A stretch of DNA of 64,000 nt from Macrophomina tecta (lineage: Eukaryota > Ascomycota > Dothideomycetes > Botryosphaeriales > Botryosphaeriaceae): the NCBI GenBank assembly GCA_024180945.1, contig JAKSGN010000043.1, forward strand, positions 3,100,001 to 3,164,000. The letters are read 5' to 3'. This document shows positions 11,758-22,357 of the stretch, in pieces; position 1 is the stretch's first letter; the number at the start of each line of letters is the position of its first letter. The notes under the pieces are model-generated. The model was not told the DNA's origin, did no database searches, and worked only from the letters and a program-made list of their open reading frames with translations. A program made the translations under genes and the position numbers.

Positions 11758-13900
11758 TCACTCGATGCTCATCTTCATGAGCCCGTCGTTGGTGTCTGTC
11801 ATGCCCTGTAGACCAACCCTCTTCGGCCCAAGACTTGGCGTGACGCTCATCGTACTTCCTCCGCTGTTCGATCTTTCGCCAGAGGCGTGGCCTCCAGGAG
11901 GGGCGCCGCTGGTGATGGAACTCTCTCTGCTCGTCTTGTTCGTAGCCCACATGCCCTCTTTCTGTTGAGGAGATTGCGACAGAACGGGACTGTTGGTAAC
12001 ACTTAGGCCAGGAGACACTGCACGACGCTTGATCGAATTCACGTCGAAATCGTCGTCTCGCCGGCGCTTCTTCTTCAGACCTTCCGCTGCAGTTGGCGGC
12101 ACCATAGGCTGCGGCGTGGACCCGCGCGACATCGAGTCGTCCTTGTTCGGTTCGGAAGTCGACATTCTATGCCTGTACTGAGCCATGGATGCAACGGGAG
12201 AATCCATATTGATGTCATCGCTAATTGCTGATGAACTGCCGCGCGGAAAGAAAGGAGGCGGCGGGGTGTGCATCCTGCCTTCGTGGCTGCCCCACGACGG
12301 CCTGTCTCCGTTCTTCCACGGCTGCAGGTTGAAGGCTCCGAAGAGGCCTTTCCCGTTCGCCGCCGCGGCGACCTCCACGTCCATGCCGCTGTCTTCCGGT
12401 ATATCCTCGAGATCATTAAGGCCTGGCACCGCGGGCAAGAGGCTGGGCGAAGAGTTTGCCGTGACAGAACCTTCACGTCCAGCCGTGGATGTATTGTCGC
12501 TCTCGCGGACCTGGCGGATGATCTCGGCCTCTCGCTTGACTTCGCTGTCGACCGGCGCGCTTTCTTCGAAGAGCTCAGCGCGAATGCGACCGAACTGTCG
12601 CGACTTCGGCTGCAGCTTATGTTAGCAGATGCGGGCCGGGGGGGGGATGACGTCAGGCAGTTCTCACCAAGAGGTTCCCACGGCGGACGACGGTGCGGCG
12701 AACGACACCAGGAGTGGCGGGAGCCGGCATACCGGCCTCGTCGCCGCTGTCGTTGCCGGAGGAGATGGTCAGGTCGTTGGCAACCATGCTCAAGCTCTCG
12801 CGTCGGGACCCCGCTTTTCTCATCACGGCCTCGCGCGCGAAATACCCACCGTTGGAGCCGTCAAAGGGCTTGCCCGCAGGAGGTGACCCCGGGCCCGGGC
12901 TCGCGACGGAGCTGTGGCCGCTGGCGCTGCTTGAGCTCTTCCTGCTTCGCACCTTCTTCAGCCTGTTCCTCTGGATTTGTAGAAAGTTCGGCCCACTCGG
13001 CGAGAAGCCGCCAGACCAGACGCCGCCGGGGCTCGACACGTGGGGCGCGCCGAAGGGAGCGCCTGCGTTCCTGTCGAGCTTGAGGACGTGGGGCGTCATG
13101 ACCATGGGGTCGTCGTTGTCGTCGGGGTCCATGGGGTCGTCCTCGTCGGAGTCGCTGTCGGAAGACTCGGACCCCAGCATGTTGATGCTCCCGAGCGAGC
13201 TGGAGACGACGCCCTTCTCCTGGTGGTTCATGCCGGGCCAGCGGGTGTGGTCGTTGTGGGGCGAATCGAGGGCGAAGGAGGTGATGTTGGTCTTGCGCTG
13301 GGGTATCATCATACCCTTTTGGGTGATGGTCGGCGAGGAGTCAGGCGACGACTGCTCCGCGAGGGTCGAGTGGTGTAGATTCGTACATGCGCGCGCGAAG
13401 TCGAGGCCCCGCGAGTGCCGCGGTAGCACGGTGGCGGGGGTGCCGTAGGTGTCGCGGGCGTCGAGCTGGGGCGACAGAGGAACGCGGCTGAGGTGGGTGG
13501 GAGTCTGCAGTCCAAGAGTCGGATCACGCGGGGGCATCTGCAGCGACAAACCGCGGGCTAGGAAATCCGGGCGTCGCGGAGTGCGCGGGTGGGTGAGGGC
13601 AGCATCGTCCTTGGACTCGCGTTTCGACACAATCTTGGGCGAGGGCGAGAGCTTGGGGGCCTGCGAGTCCGAGAGCGACCGGTTCTTGGACGGCGACGCG
13701 GAAGGCGTCCTCTCATCCTGGAAGGCGGAGCTGAGCCCGCTCTTCTCGCCCTCGGCCTGCTGGCTCGGCCGCTGCTCTGGGCCGCTGCTGCTGCTGCTGG
13801 ATGCACTCTGCCCACCGAAGGAGCCGGCGAGCATTGCTTGCACCGATGGTTGCGTCATGGGGCTGGTCGTGGTCGTGGGCGAAATTCCTTCGGCGTCCAT
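11758..13900 (-). CDS. Large disordered, probably nuclear, fungal protein of unknown function
   Basis: Not recognised by name. Exon 1 13900-12668, intron 58 nt, exon 2 12609-11758; 694 residues. Most of it is Ser/Pro-rich with acidic runs (ESSDSDSDEDDPMDPDD near residue 245) and many Ser-Pro/Thr-Pro sites, suggesting phosphorylation. The best conserved-looking core spans the splice junction: RRTVVRRGNLL/PKSRQFGRIRAELFEESAPV followed by EVKREAEIIRQVRESDN, a basic then helical charged block. A second block, LKKKRRRDDDFDVNSIKRR, is a likely bipartite nuclear signal. The acceptor could lie six bases earlier, adding Leu-Gln. The composition resembles chromatin or cell-cycle regulators, but no domain supports a function. 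Confidence 0.75.
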
Positions 13901-14529
13901 TCTCGGCGGGTGCTGCTACCGGAGCGAGTCGTACCTTGCACGGCTTGCATTGAAGGGCATAGCGGCATCTTAAGGATGATAATGGAAGGCTGGGCGCGCG
14001 GAGGGGAAGCAGTGGGAGTCGGAGTCCTGCCGTGGATCGCCTGCACGTGACGCGTACTAAGGTATCCTTGGAACGGCTCGTTGATCAACCAGACCAACAT
14101 CTTGCTGCCCTACTGGATGGACTTGCCATTGTTTCATCTGCCTGGCTGCTGCCCGCACATCTACTTGAGAATCAACCCTTCGAATCACCTCCAGCACATG
14201 TCCACCTAGCCGCCAGCAACCCTGCTAGGTGGAAAGGTAAGCGAGCCCAAAGATAGCAGGCCGACGCCTGAGCACGCAACCCTCCGCCGTGTTCCACAGC
14301 TGCCCGCACGAAGCCAGATAAAGCCAGTGGATAGCACAGGAAAACCGAGTTGGCTGTCATTCCCTTCACATCCTCCACCCAAATTCCACGGAGAAATTGC
14401 TAATCAGCGCAGCAGCCGAAGCAGGGACCACCCACTTCCGCAAAGGACATGGCCAGTGTAACCGCGTGGGCCCAATGACGAGACGACCCATAAGCGCCGT
14501 TGTAGTGTGACGGTCTCGAATGTCTCGCG
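13901..14529. other. Intergenic region between two tandem minus-strand genes
   Basis: About 630 nt holding the promoter of the 11.8-13.9 kb gene and the 3' end of the 14.5-16.1 kb gene. No gene, TATA box or repeat was seen. Confidence 0.45.
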
Positions 14530-16092
14530 CTACGACTGGATGATCTCAGCAACATGTTCCACATCTTCTAGCTGGGCTTCCCAGACGCTGAGAAGCCTCA
14601 TTTTCCACGACCCCTCCTGGCGTTCGAGCCTACCAACGCATCGGCAAACCAGAGGACGACCGGACCGCTCGAGGAAGCGGCTGCTGTTGTGCTCGTGAAG
14701 TTCAACGCCTTTCCAGCCCTCGTAGGTTCCTTCCAGGTACGGTGGCCGATCGTGAAACATGTCCATGAAAACGAAATGTTGCTTGACTGAGCGTGGTTCT
14801 CGGAACGACCAGCGGACTTTGGCGTACAGCTCGATGATAACAGATCGATGTTCGCGCACAGCCTGGCTACCCACGTTAAGTGCTTCACCAATACGGAAAC
14901 AGGTTCGAAGGGAGACTGTAGCAGACAACCCGATGATTGGAGATCGGTCGCGGACCTGTTCGGGAAAAGGCGGTCTCAGGATCGGCTTCACGTCTGGAGC
15001 ATGCACGTCTTCGGTATCGGCTTCATTCGACGAAACCGCCACTGGAGTCGCCCGGATTTTCTGAAAATTGCTGGAGGCCTGGTTGAGGATTGTCGCAGGG
15101 GCCATACTTGCCTCAGCTTGGTCCAGGGCGCAGAGATCCTCATATTCCAACACCCCCCAGCCCTCATCGAATGCATCTTCTTCCTCATCAATTTCGTTCT
15201 CGGTGAGCGGCAGGCTATCTTCTTTTCCGGTGGACGACGCAGGACATGGTCCTTGTGAATGCATGTCTGATATCAGAGCTGCGTTATTGTCTAAGCACTG
15301 GAGTAGATCTTCCTCAGATAATCCACCAAGTAGATCGTAGTCATCTATCGTTTCTTCTTTGCACGTGAAAGTGGCTGTCAAGGACGGGTGTTCGGTAGTT
15401 GTGTTCTCTAGCAAGGTAGCGGAGCTAATTCCCCCGTTAAGATGTTCTGGGCACACACCAGTGTGCACTTTCTCACTCGTCATCACAGTATTGTTGTCGG
15501 GTATTGGAGCGTCGGCCTCGAGACTGTCAAGTTGATAGTGAGCGACATATTGCAATGGGCTGTCGTACATGGCCATGCTTTCGAGTGTCATGCTGGAAAG
15601 GGGGTGGACGGAGACAATATCCATTGATGTGAGAGGTGCTACTACAGAGATGCTGTCGTCCAAGGCATTAGGGGTACTTGAGGCGGCAACTGTGTCGTCA
15701 GATACGCCGGGTCGCGGTCGTCGGGGTGCATGATGCTGGTGCTGGCGCTTGTCCGCAGTAGGCTGTGGGTCGAATACTGCAAGCCGTGAGTACTTGTGAG
15801 GTTTGGTGGTTAGCACGCTCTCGGACGCGGCGCGTTGTGCGGCCGTGTCCTTGGTCGTTTTGCGTCTCTTCGCACGAGGCTCCTCCCCTTTGGACATGGT
15901 GGTCATTTCGAACATGGATTGCCTAGAGCCGGATTTAGCTGGCGAAAGATAGCCTCTGATCAGCGGGTTCCTCTTGCGACGCCGACGCTTCTCCGCACCC
16001 GACCGCTGAGCTGCAGAGACACTGAGGCGGGGCGACGGAGATTGGTCAGCGGGAGAGTTGATGGGAGTAAAGCGTGGAATAGCGCGGGCCAT
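14530..16092 (-). CDS. Conserved-looking protein of unknown function, intronless
   Basis: Not recognised. One uninterrupted 520-codon frame. The N-terminal ~75 residues are basic with KRRRRKRN and RAKRRKTTK blocks, so nuclear localisation is likely. The middle (about 110-340) is disordered, with an acidic stretch NEIDEEEDAFDEGWGVLEYE. The C-terminal ~130 residues are compact and look like a folded domain: SPIIGLSATVSLRTCFRIGE, then RSVIIELYAKV, HFVFMDMFHDRPPYL and SWKMRLLSVWEAQLEDVEH. The alternating hydrophobic pattern suggests a beta-rich fold, perhaps nucleic-acid binding, but that is a guess. The lack of introns in a 1.5-kb gene is less common here. Confidence 0.75.
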   Translation of the reverse strand: MARAIPRFTPINSPADQSPSPRLSVSAAQRSGAEKRRRRKRNPLIRGYLSPAKSGSRQSMFEMTTMSKGEEPRAKRRKTTKDTAAQRAASESVLTTKPHKYSRLAVFDPQPTADKRQHQHHAPRRPRPGVSDDTVAASSTPNALDDSISVVAPLTSMDIVSVHPLSSMTLESMAMYDSPLQYVAHYQLDSLEADAPIPDNNTVMTSEKVHTGVCPEHLNGGISSATLLENTTTEHPSLTATFTCKEETIDDYDLLGGLSEEDLLQCLDNNAALISDMHSQGPCPASSTGKEDSLPLTENEIDEEEDAFDEGWGVLEYEDLCALDQAEASMAPATILNQASSNFQKIRATPVAVSSNEADTEDVHAPDVKPILRPPFPEQVRDRSPIIGLSATVSLRTCFRIGEALNVGSQAVREHRSVIIELYAKVRWSFREPRSVKQHFVFMDMFHDRPPYLEGTYEGWKGVELHEHNSSRFLERSGRPLVCRCVGRLERQEGSWKMRLLSVWEAQLEDVEHVAEIIQS

Positions 16093-17117
16093 GTCTCTTG
16101 CTGGGCGGCGTTAGGTCGACAGGTTACCGTCTGCGCGAAGACCGAGTGCGTGCCTTGCTTGCTGTAGGCCGGCGGCCAGACCAGACGGCAGGCCCGGTCA
16201 ATAGCGTGAGCAGGCGCTGTGTAGAATCAAATCAGCTGGTGAGAGGCGCACGGGCGAGCTTGGAGGGTGCGGGGAGAGGGAGAGTGAGGGCGGCGGCGGG
16301 CGATGACGGGAGCGCGGTGGTGGGGCAGGCACCGGGCGGGCAGCTTCAGCGCGCCCAGGTGACCGCACTGCAGCCCGAAACATCAACACCACGGCACGTC
16401 ATATCTCCAATTCTCCCTCGTGCCGTCGCCGAGGGTGTGCTCTTGTCTCCAACCACCGCCGCCCGCCGCCCGCCGCCCGCCGCCGCCGCCCGCGCTCGCC
16501 CGCCCTGCTCCGCGCCGTCGACATCGACGTCACCGCCAACGCCCACGCCGCGCACCACCTGCACCGTCCCACGCACGCGGCTGCTGCTGCGGCCTGCCGC
16601 TCGCACATACCCCTCTCCACCAAGGTACGTTCGGTTCTCGCGCCCGCTCACTGGAGCATGCGCGCAAAGGCCCGCGCCTTGTCCGCGACATGTTGCTGCA
16701 CCGGCACGCTCGCTCGGCTCCCTCTCTGCATTGGCGCTGCTTGCCCTCGGGTGTCAAGGCAGGAGCTGACTGCCGGCTTAGAGTGGGCGGATCCTCTGGA
16801 GCACACTTCTCCAGCTGAACGGGCCGGTGCGCCTTGACTTCTGCAAGCTCAAGGGGCTTTGCACTCCCGCTCTTCCAGACATGTTCAGCGGCTCGGTAAG
16901 TTGCTCTCCCCAGGCGCTCCGCTCGTGCACTTCATCTCCCGCGAGGAGCATCATCTGCCCAGCACACCCGCTGCGACACTGCGGCGCGAGAGCGCGGGGT
17001 TGTGCCGTTTCCTTCGTGGTCTGCCCCATTCAACACTATCAATAGCGAGTCATGCTATGATCCGCACTGGGTCCAAAACTTCATTTCCAGCCCTGCTCCT
17101 GAACCTCCTTTCCAACG
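16093..17117. other. Divergent promoter region between the 14.5-kb gene and lsb5
   Basis: About 1 kb. The half nearest 16.4-16.7 kb is very C/T-rich with CCGCCGCC-like runs and is open in both strands because of composition. It probably forms the promoter and long 5' leader of the plus-strand gene. Nothing else identified. Confidence 0.45.
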
Positions 17118-18480
17118 ATGTCGTCCCCCGCAACGTACATCTTGCTGAAGACTTTCTACTACCTGCAGAAGAAGCCGTACTCGGCTGTCACGGTCCAGAT
17201 CGACCGTCTGACTAGCGAGCAATATGACGAGAATGACGTGGCTGGAATCGTGGACCTGGTCGAGGTCATTCGCATCCAGGAATCAGGGCCGACGGAGGCT
17301 GCACGTGCAATTCGCAAAAAGCTGTAAGCCTGCTCCATACGACCACCGGCATCCTTCCTGACAACCGCGCTCTAGGAAATATGGTAGTGTGCACCGCCAG
17401 CTTCGTGCCTTGACTATCCTCGATGGTTTGATTCAGAATGCCGGCCCGCGCTTCCAGCGTGCCTTTGCCGACGAGCCCTTGCTCGAGCGCCTCCGCATTC
17501 TCGCCCGCGATGACATGGTCGACCCCGATGTCAGGGCAAAGTGCAACGTTCTCTTCAGGCAATGGGCGGCTGCTTACAAGGGCAAGCCGGGTCTGGAGAG
17601 AATTGCTGCCCTTTATAAGCAGCTTCCCCAGACCAGAAGGCCCCAGCCGCATCAGTCTAAGGTGATTAAGGAGACGGAAGCCGATGCCGATAGCACACCG
17701 TCTTCGCCCGTCACCGAAAGTCGCCCATCGCGTAGTTCTTCGAGCGCGGCAACCTCGTCAACCATGGTCTCCTTTACGCCCGCAGCTCCCGTGAGCACCT
17801 CCTCGTCGTTCTTTAGCCACAGGGAAAAGAAGCACAAGAAATCAAAGTCCCAACCGTTCAACCTCGAGAAAGAGAAGCCGAAAATGATGGAGACTATCGC
17901 TGCAGCATCCGTTGCAAGCACCAATCTTCTGAACGCGCTTCAGCTCATCAACCGTGAGCAGCAGCGCGTGTCGGAGAATCCCGGTGTCGTCAAGTTATTC
18001 GAGAATTGCAAACAGTTACGGAGGCAAATCTTGCGCTACATTCAACTCGTTGAGTCCGACCAGTGGATCGGCAGTCTGTTGAGCGCAAACGACGAGCTCG
18101 TGAAGGCACTCATGTCGTACGAGATCATGGACAAATCCATCTCAGATGATAGCGACTCCGAGACTGAGGGCCGAGCGGTGCGCTCGCCAGTATCTCCGAG
18201 CTCTCCAACCCACCAACTGGCAGGCTTGAACCTGGGGGAGAACCCTCCGCCCAAGCCACCCAGACCCGGCGTGCCGGCTTTGGGCAAGCAGAAAGTGGAC
18301 GAAAGCGAGAGTGAACCGGAGGAGGAGGAGGAGGAGGAAGAGGATGACGATAATCCGTTCGCGGACAGGAATGCGGTCAAGACTCCGTATGCCGAGCCTA
18401 CGGAGAAGGGATGGTAAGTCTTGCCGGGATCTGTAAATTGTGAGCACGGCAACTGACGCAACAGTAGGAGGGATGTCTAA
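17118..18480 (+). CDS. lsb5: LAS seventeen-binding protein 5 (VHS and GAT domain protein)
   Basis: Lsb5 links endocytic adaptor machinery to actin assembly by binding the WASP homologue Las17. Exons 17118-17323, 17376-18413 and probably 18468-18480. The VHS domain covers residues about 5-145 (YSAVTVQIDRLTSEQY, GSVHRQLRALTILDGLIQNAG, KCNVLFRQWAAAYKG). A Ser-rich linker and a Lys-rich HREKKHKKSKS block follow. A GAT-like helical bundle spans about 250-330. The tail has the proline motif PPPKPPRPGVP, a candidate SH3 ligand, and an acidic run. If the last GTAAGT is used as a donor, the protein ends GWRDV at 18480; otherwise TAA at 18417 follows GW directly. The spliced ending is preferred from a recalled short W-R/K-x-V tail in relatives. 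Confidence 0.9.
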
Positions 18481-18915
18481 CTTGCTTCATATTTCCTAGT
18501 CATGACCCATGAATTGCACCCTGGATAATGCGATTATTGGTAGAAGTGCTACACATGCACGATTCCTTCCTGGCGTAAGCGAGGGGACATCTATACCCAC
18601 CTGTCATCTGAAAATCGAGTAATGCTACCTCACAATACTTTCTTTCCGCGCAAATATTTTTACTAGGTACATGGAAAAGTGATGGAGCGTGCAGGTCGCT
18701 CAACTGATAGATGCAGGCGCAATAGGTATACGCATAGCCAGCTGACTGAACTGCTGTAAATATCTAGGATTCCACCTTCAACCATAAGAGACGGCTGCGT
18801 CTGCAAAAGTTCAGCCGTTGGCTGCTAGCGTTCAAATTAGGGATCATGAGGATACGGTGTTTTAGCCGTATCCTGGTGCTTCGAGCTGACGCCGCGGCTA
18901 CGCGCAGGCTGTCTG
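18481..18915. other. Convergent 3' intergenic region
   Basis: About 435 nt between lsb5 (+) and the tentative gene at 18.9-19.7 kb (-). It contains the perfect 9-bp hairpin at 18849-18874 and no coding signal. Confidence 0.45.
18849..18874. terminator. Perfect 9-bp inverted repeat with 8-nt loop
   Basis: AGGATACGG and CCGTATCCT flank the loop TGTTTTAG. It lies 42 nt beyond the proposed stop codon of the minus-strand gene at 18916, so it could act in that transcript's 3' UTR. A terminator role is only inferred; fungal Pol II does not need hairpins. Confidence 0.3.
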
Positions 18916-19727
18916 TTAGACCTCCGGCTTCTTAAAAACCGTGTCGACCACTCGGAATTCCTGGCAGCCAACCTTCGCCTCACCAAGAACCAGGTCGACC
19001 TGCCGTTCGAATAGCCCACCACTGAGGACAGTAAAATCCAGTGCCCTGACGTGCCTGTCTTTACACACTACGCCCCCAATAAGACAAGCTTGGATTACAA
19101 TAAAGATGAGCTGACGGGTCCCATCGGACTATCACCACAGAGCACACTGATTGATGACATCGCAGTCTGCTGCATTTATGAGGACGGCATTGATCATAAC
19201 GATGGCAACCAACACTACGACGACAACAGAAACAAAGACAAGTACTGCTGCCACAAACTCGCCTACGCCGAGTATGCGGAGTCTACTGAGCCCCACCAGA
19301 CCAATATCTCCCGCGCCATGTGCTTAGGACCTCTGAAGACGTCACGGTGAGCCCTCGCCCTTTTCAGTAATGAGAATAACCTGCTCGCTGACCTAAAATC
19401 GAGCCAATGCTAATCCCCTCTATCTCCTCACTATGAGTAACGACATTTACTAGATGACAAAGGCCTGCTATATGTTCTTCGAATAAACACTTTCTCTCTT
19501 ACGGCTCAAGGCAGCAATACTCACAACATGGCATCTCCAGCCCCTGCAATGGCATGCCTGAGGCTGAAGAGGAGTTCGCAACGCGTCACGGCAGGTGCAA
19601 CATTCTTTGCCGTCAGCTTCACCGCGAGAAGAGGTGCCGGTTTCACTGGCGGCTGTGGCGCGAGGACTATGAGGCACGCAAACGTGGAATTTTGAGGAGC
19701 ATGACGAGAACTTTGGGGAAGCAACAT
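18916..19727 (-). CDS. Possible multi-exon membrane protein gene, model unresolved
   Basis: Not recognised. Minus-strand segments look coding although no long ORF exists. The last exon, 19054-18916, encodes HVRALDFTVLSGGLFERQVD and ends DTVFKKPEV before TAA. The exon before it, 19282-19136, encodes LRILGVGEFVAAV, then a strongly hydrophobic V/I/L-rich span of about 20 residues, then NAADCDVINQCALW. They join in phase across an 81-nt GT-AG intron (19135-19055) that contains in-frame TGA and TAG. Farther 5', 19727-19521 encodes a hydrophobic, coding-like stretch, but the linking exons were not found. It may be a small membrane protein or a decaying gene. The plus-strand 99-codon ORF at 19051-19350 is probably its antisense shadow. 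Confidence 0.35.
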
Positions 19728-19770
19728 TTAGCGCCCGTCCTTCAAGTCCATTGCAGAAGCCTGCAATCAT

Positions 19771-20201
19771 CTCGGCACTGTTGCCTTTGCTGCTATTGAC
19801 TACTATTAAAGCCTTTTTTCGCGGCCGAGTTTCAGTTGGGTAGAACAGGATAGCTTGGACTCAAAATTATTACAGAGAGAGAGAGAGCCTCAAAATGAGC
19901 GCGCGCCTCTGCCATCGCACAATCCCAAATCTCGCTAAATGCTATGACCTGCGCACCACATCTTCAGATCTGATAGGCCTCATCATGTAGAGGAAATCGG
20001 CGCGGCGTCGTGAAGATATTATTGCGTAGGATCTATTGCGCACGCTGAACTTCAATAGTGCCTGTGCCAAGAAAGCCTCTGTGCAATTCCTTTTCCAGAG
20101 ACTTGGGGATGTAGACCGTCTGCACTATGCCAAAGAGCAAGATGCACGTCTGCGCGGCCCAACAATGTTAGGCTAGAGTCATCGCAACTTGAACGAGCTC
20201 C
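19771..20201. other. Intergenic region
   Basis: About 430 nt downstream of the FolB-domain gene. A short GA dinucleotide run lies near 19874-19887. No gene seen. Confidence 0.4.
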
Positions 20202-21160
20202 CTAGGTGGAAGCGTCCAACACCTGGGCCTGAGTCCTGTATATCTCAATGGCCGGAGCATCTGCGAAAGGCACAGCCGTCGGCTTCTCGATGCGGATCCG
20301 GAGATTCGAGCCCGGCGATTGTCCAGCAATATAGTCCTTGAACAAGACCCAGGCGACCTTCTCCGCAAGAGCCTCCAGTGTCTCATAGCCGGTGTACTGG
20401 GCTGCCTAAACAAGCGCGCGCTCACTGTCAGCCAGCAATTCCTCGCGAGCCCGCGTGCCTGCGTGCGGCTCACCTGTAGCACCATATCCTCGACCACATC
20501 GTAGCCATCGACCGCCGCGTCCGAAATGCTGTCGATCCACACGCTGAACGAGCACATCTGCTTCTTCATCCGCTCGTTGCTATTCACGCCGATCAGCGTC
20601 GGGACCTTGATGTCGCGCACGTACAGCGCCCGCGACGACGCCAGCACATCGCCTCGCGCCGGCGCGTAGAAGAGCGCCCACTCGACGCCGGCCCCGCTCC
20701 CCAGCGTGCTCGCCTTGGGGAATCGCACGTCGACCCGGGCGGCCTCGACGGCGCCGGCCGCCGCCGTCCCGACCACGGCCTCGCTGACCCGGCTCGCGAC
20801 GTCCAGCCCGCTGAGCCACGTCTTGCCGCCCACCCCCGCCGCCGCCGTCGCGTCCTCCAAGCCCGCGAGTATGTTCTTGCTCAGGTGCCCGTAGTGCACC
20901 GTGCCCCCGTCCAGCGCGTCGCCGGCGGCGGCGGTCGCGAAGCCCGCGCGGGAGGCGACGGTGACGGAGATGGAGAGCGGCTGCGAGCGGTCGGTGCGGC
21001 CCCAGACGTCGCGCCCGGCGCGGGCGGTGAGGTTGAGGCTGGAGATGGAGACGGTGTCGGCCGTGTGTGGCCAGCGCGCGACAGCTTCATGGGCGTAGAG
21101 CCGGAGGGAGCGGGCGGAGTCGGGGTCGGTAGCGCGAGGGATGCGGCCGGGCGAAGCCAT
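20202..21160 (-). CDS. Stand-alone protein with two dihydroneopterin aldolase (FolB) domains
   Basis: FolB enzymes convert 7,8-dihydroneopterin to 6-hydroxymethyl-dihydropterin and glycolaldehyde in folate synthesis. Exon 1 is 21160-20474 and exon 2 is 20405-20202, with a 68-nt phase-0 intron; 296 residues. The first, divergent copy covers about 20-160 (DTVSISSLNLTARAGRDVWG). The second covers about 170-290 and carries the family start IKVPTLIGVNSNERMKKQ and YETLEALAEKV. Pairing of two copies is how FolB is arranged in the trifunctional fungal Fol1 protein, but no HPPK or DHPS domain follows, so this is a FolB-only paralogue whose activity is uncertain. An in-frame ATG at 21193 would add 11 residues. 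Confidence 0.88.
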
Positions 21161-22228
21161 CGTGGACTGTGGTCGCGGGTGAGTCGAGTTCAATGCTCGA
21201 GGTCAATGGTGCATCGGCGCAAAGACGGCCTTTTCCCCAAACCCCAACCCCTTGCTGAGGTGGGGTGTGGAGGGGTAGGCAGAGAAAGAGTAGCGCACGA
21301 GGCCGCGGGCGGTGGCATCAGTACCTAGTATGAACCCCGTTAGCCGTGCTTTAAATTTCCCTCATCACGTTTCCTTGCTCGCAAACAGAGGTCGAGCTTG
21401 CTCGAATGTTCCCCATGTGCAATTGAGAAATGCAGAGTGATCTTTACATTCACCCGCCACACGCGGCGGCTGCCCGTGGGGCCTTGGTGCGAACACCCCT
21501 GCTCCAAGCATCGGAAAACCCAGGGCCAGTTGGCGGCGCTGCCTTTGGGCGGTGCTGTGCAAGTCTGTACCCTGATGGGAGTTAACGCGAAGACTGTGTT
21601 GCTCGCGAAAGCCCGCACCACTTTGGTGCAATATGCAGCGTACCGTATCCCTGTACCATTCGATTCCATTGATTGTGGCTATGGCGGCCCTTCACTTCTT
21701 TCCCTGCAATGGTGGCTGGCTTAGGGCCAATACTTCAGCGGATACTTTTAACCCCCTTGTAACATCACGTGCACCTCGGCGCGTAGTCGGAGCGCTCGAA
21801 GGATAATAAGCGCTGGTGTACGGGACGGAACGAATGCAATGGCGTCATGCCATGATCGCAGTTTGCTGCTGATGGAAGGATTCCACGGACGGTATCGCGC
21901 TTTTGGCGCTTGTTCGGGACAAGCCATTGACGGCTGGATTCCCAGCATTCCACAGCGACATGTCCTCGGAGATGGAAACGTAAAAAGGCTCTCGTATTTG
22001 GGTATAAACAACTCGCTCCTCCTCCACCAATGATATCGTGTGCCTCTGACATATTCTCCACAAGCCATGTTCAGAACTGCGGCATCATTTTTTTCCAGAA
22101 ACATGCGTTCCGTTGCCTGCCCGCCCTTTTTGGGGGTATCATTATCGTCTGACGGCGCTCTACATCACAGTGCTGTAACCCGACAGTCAGCCACGGCTTT
22201 CATTGGCCAAAACAAGATGCCAGTGTAT
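21161..22228. other. Intergenic region
   Basis: About 1.07 kb between the FolB gene start and the stop of the small cysteine-rich gene. ORFs here overlap on both strands and show no coding character. It holds the FolB gene promoter and the small gene's 3' UTR. Confidence 0.45.
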
Positions 22229-22357
22229 TTACCAAGGAATGAAGCAGCAAGTGCACTCGGCATCATCGCCGCAAGGGCAGCTGACGCAGCCGGTCTTGAT
22301 CGTCTTGACGGGCTTGGCGATGGAGGAAGTGGTGCTGGAGGCGATGGATCCGGGCAT
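22229..22357 (-). CDS. Small cysteine-rich protein (42 residues), metallothionein-like in pattern
   Basis: No firm family assignment. ATG at 22357, stop TAA at 22231-22229. The N-terminal half is Ser/Thr-rich (MPGSIASSTTSS) and then basic (KPVKTIKTG). The C-terminal half packs six cysteines into 15 residues as C-x2-C-x-C-x5-C-x-C-C, ending FIPW. There is no signal peptide, so a cytosolic metal-binding role is a reasonable inference; metallothionein is one candidate. Supporting a real gene are a canonical TATA box 304 nt upstream and a C/T-rich leader ending CCTCCAAA directly before the ATG, typical of highly expressed fungal genes. A GTAAAT overlaps the stop, so an extra 3' exon cannot be excluded. 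Confidence 0.55.
   Translation of the reverse strand: MPGSIASSTTSSIAKPVKTIKTGCVSCPCGDDAECTCCFIPW

Noticed and set aside
12268..13973. Several plus-strand ORFs up to 271 codons
   Set aside because: Antisense to the Ser/Pro-rich protein on the minus strand; Arg-rich and featureless.
19051..19350. 99-codon plus-strand ORF
   Set aside because: The minus strand of the same interval carries a membrane helix and spliced coding-like exons, which explain it better.
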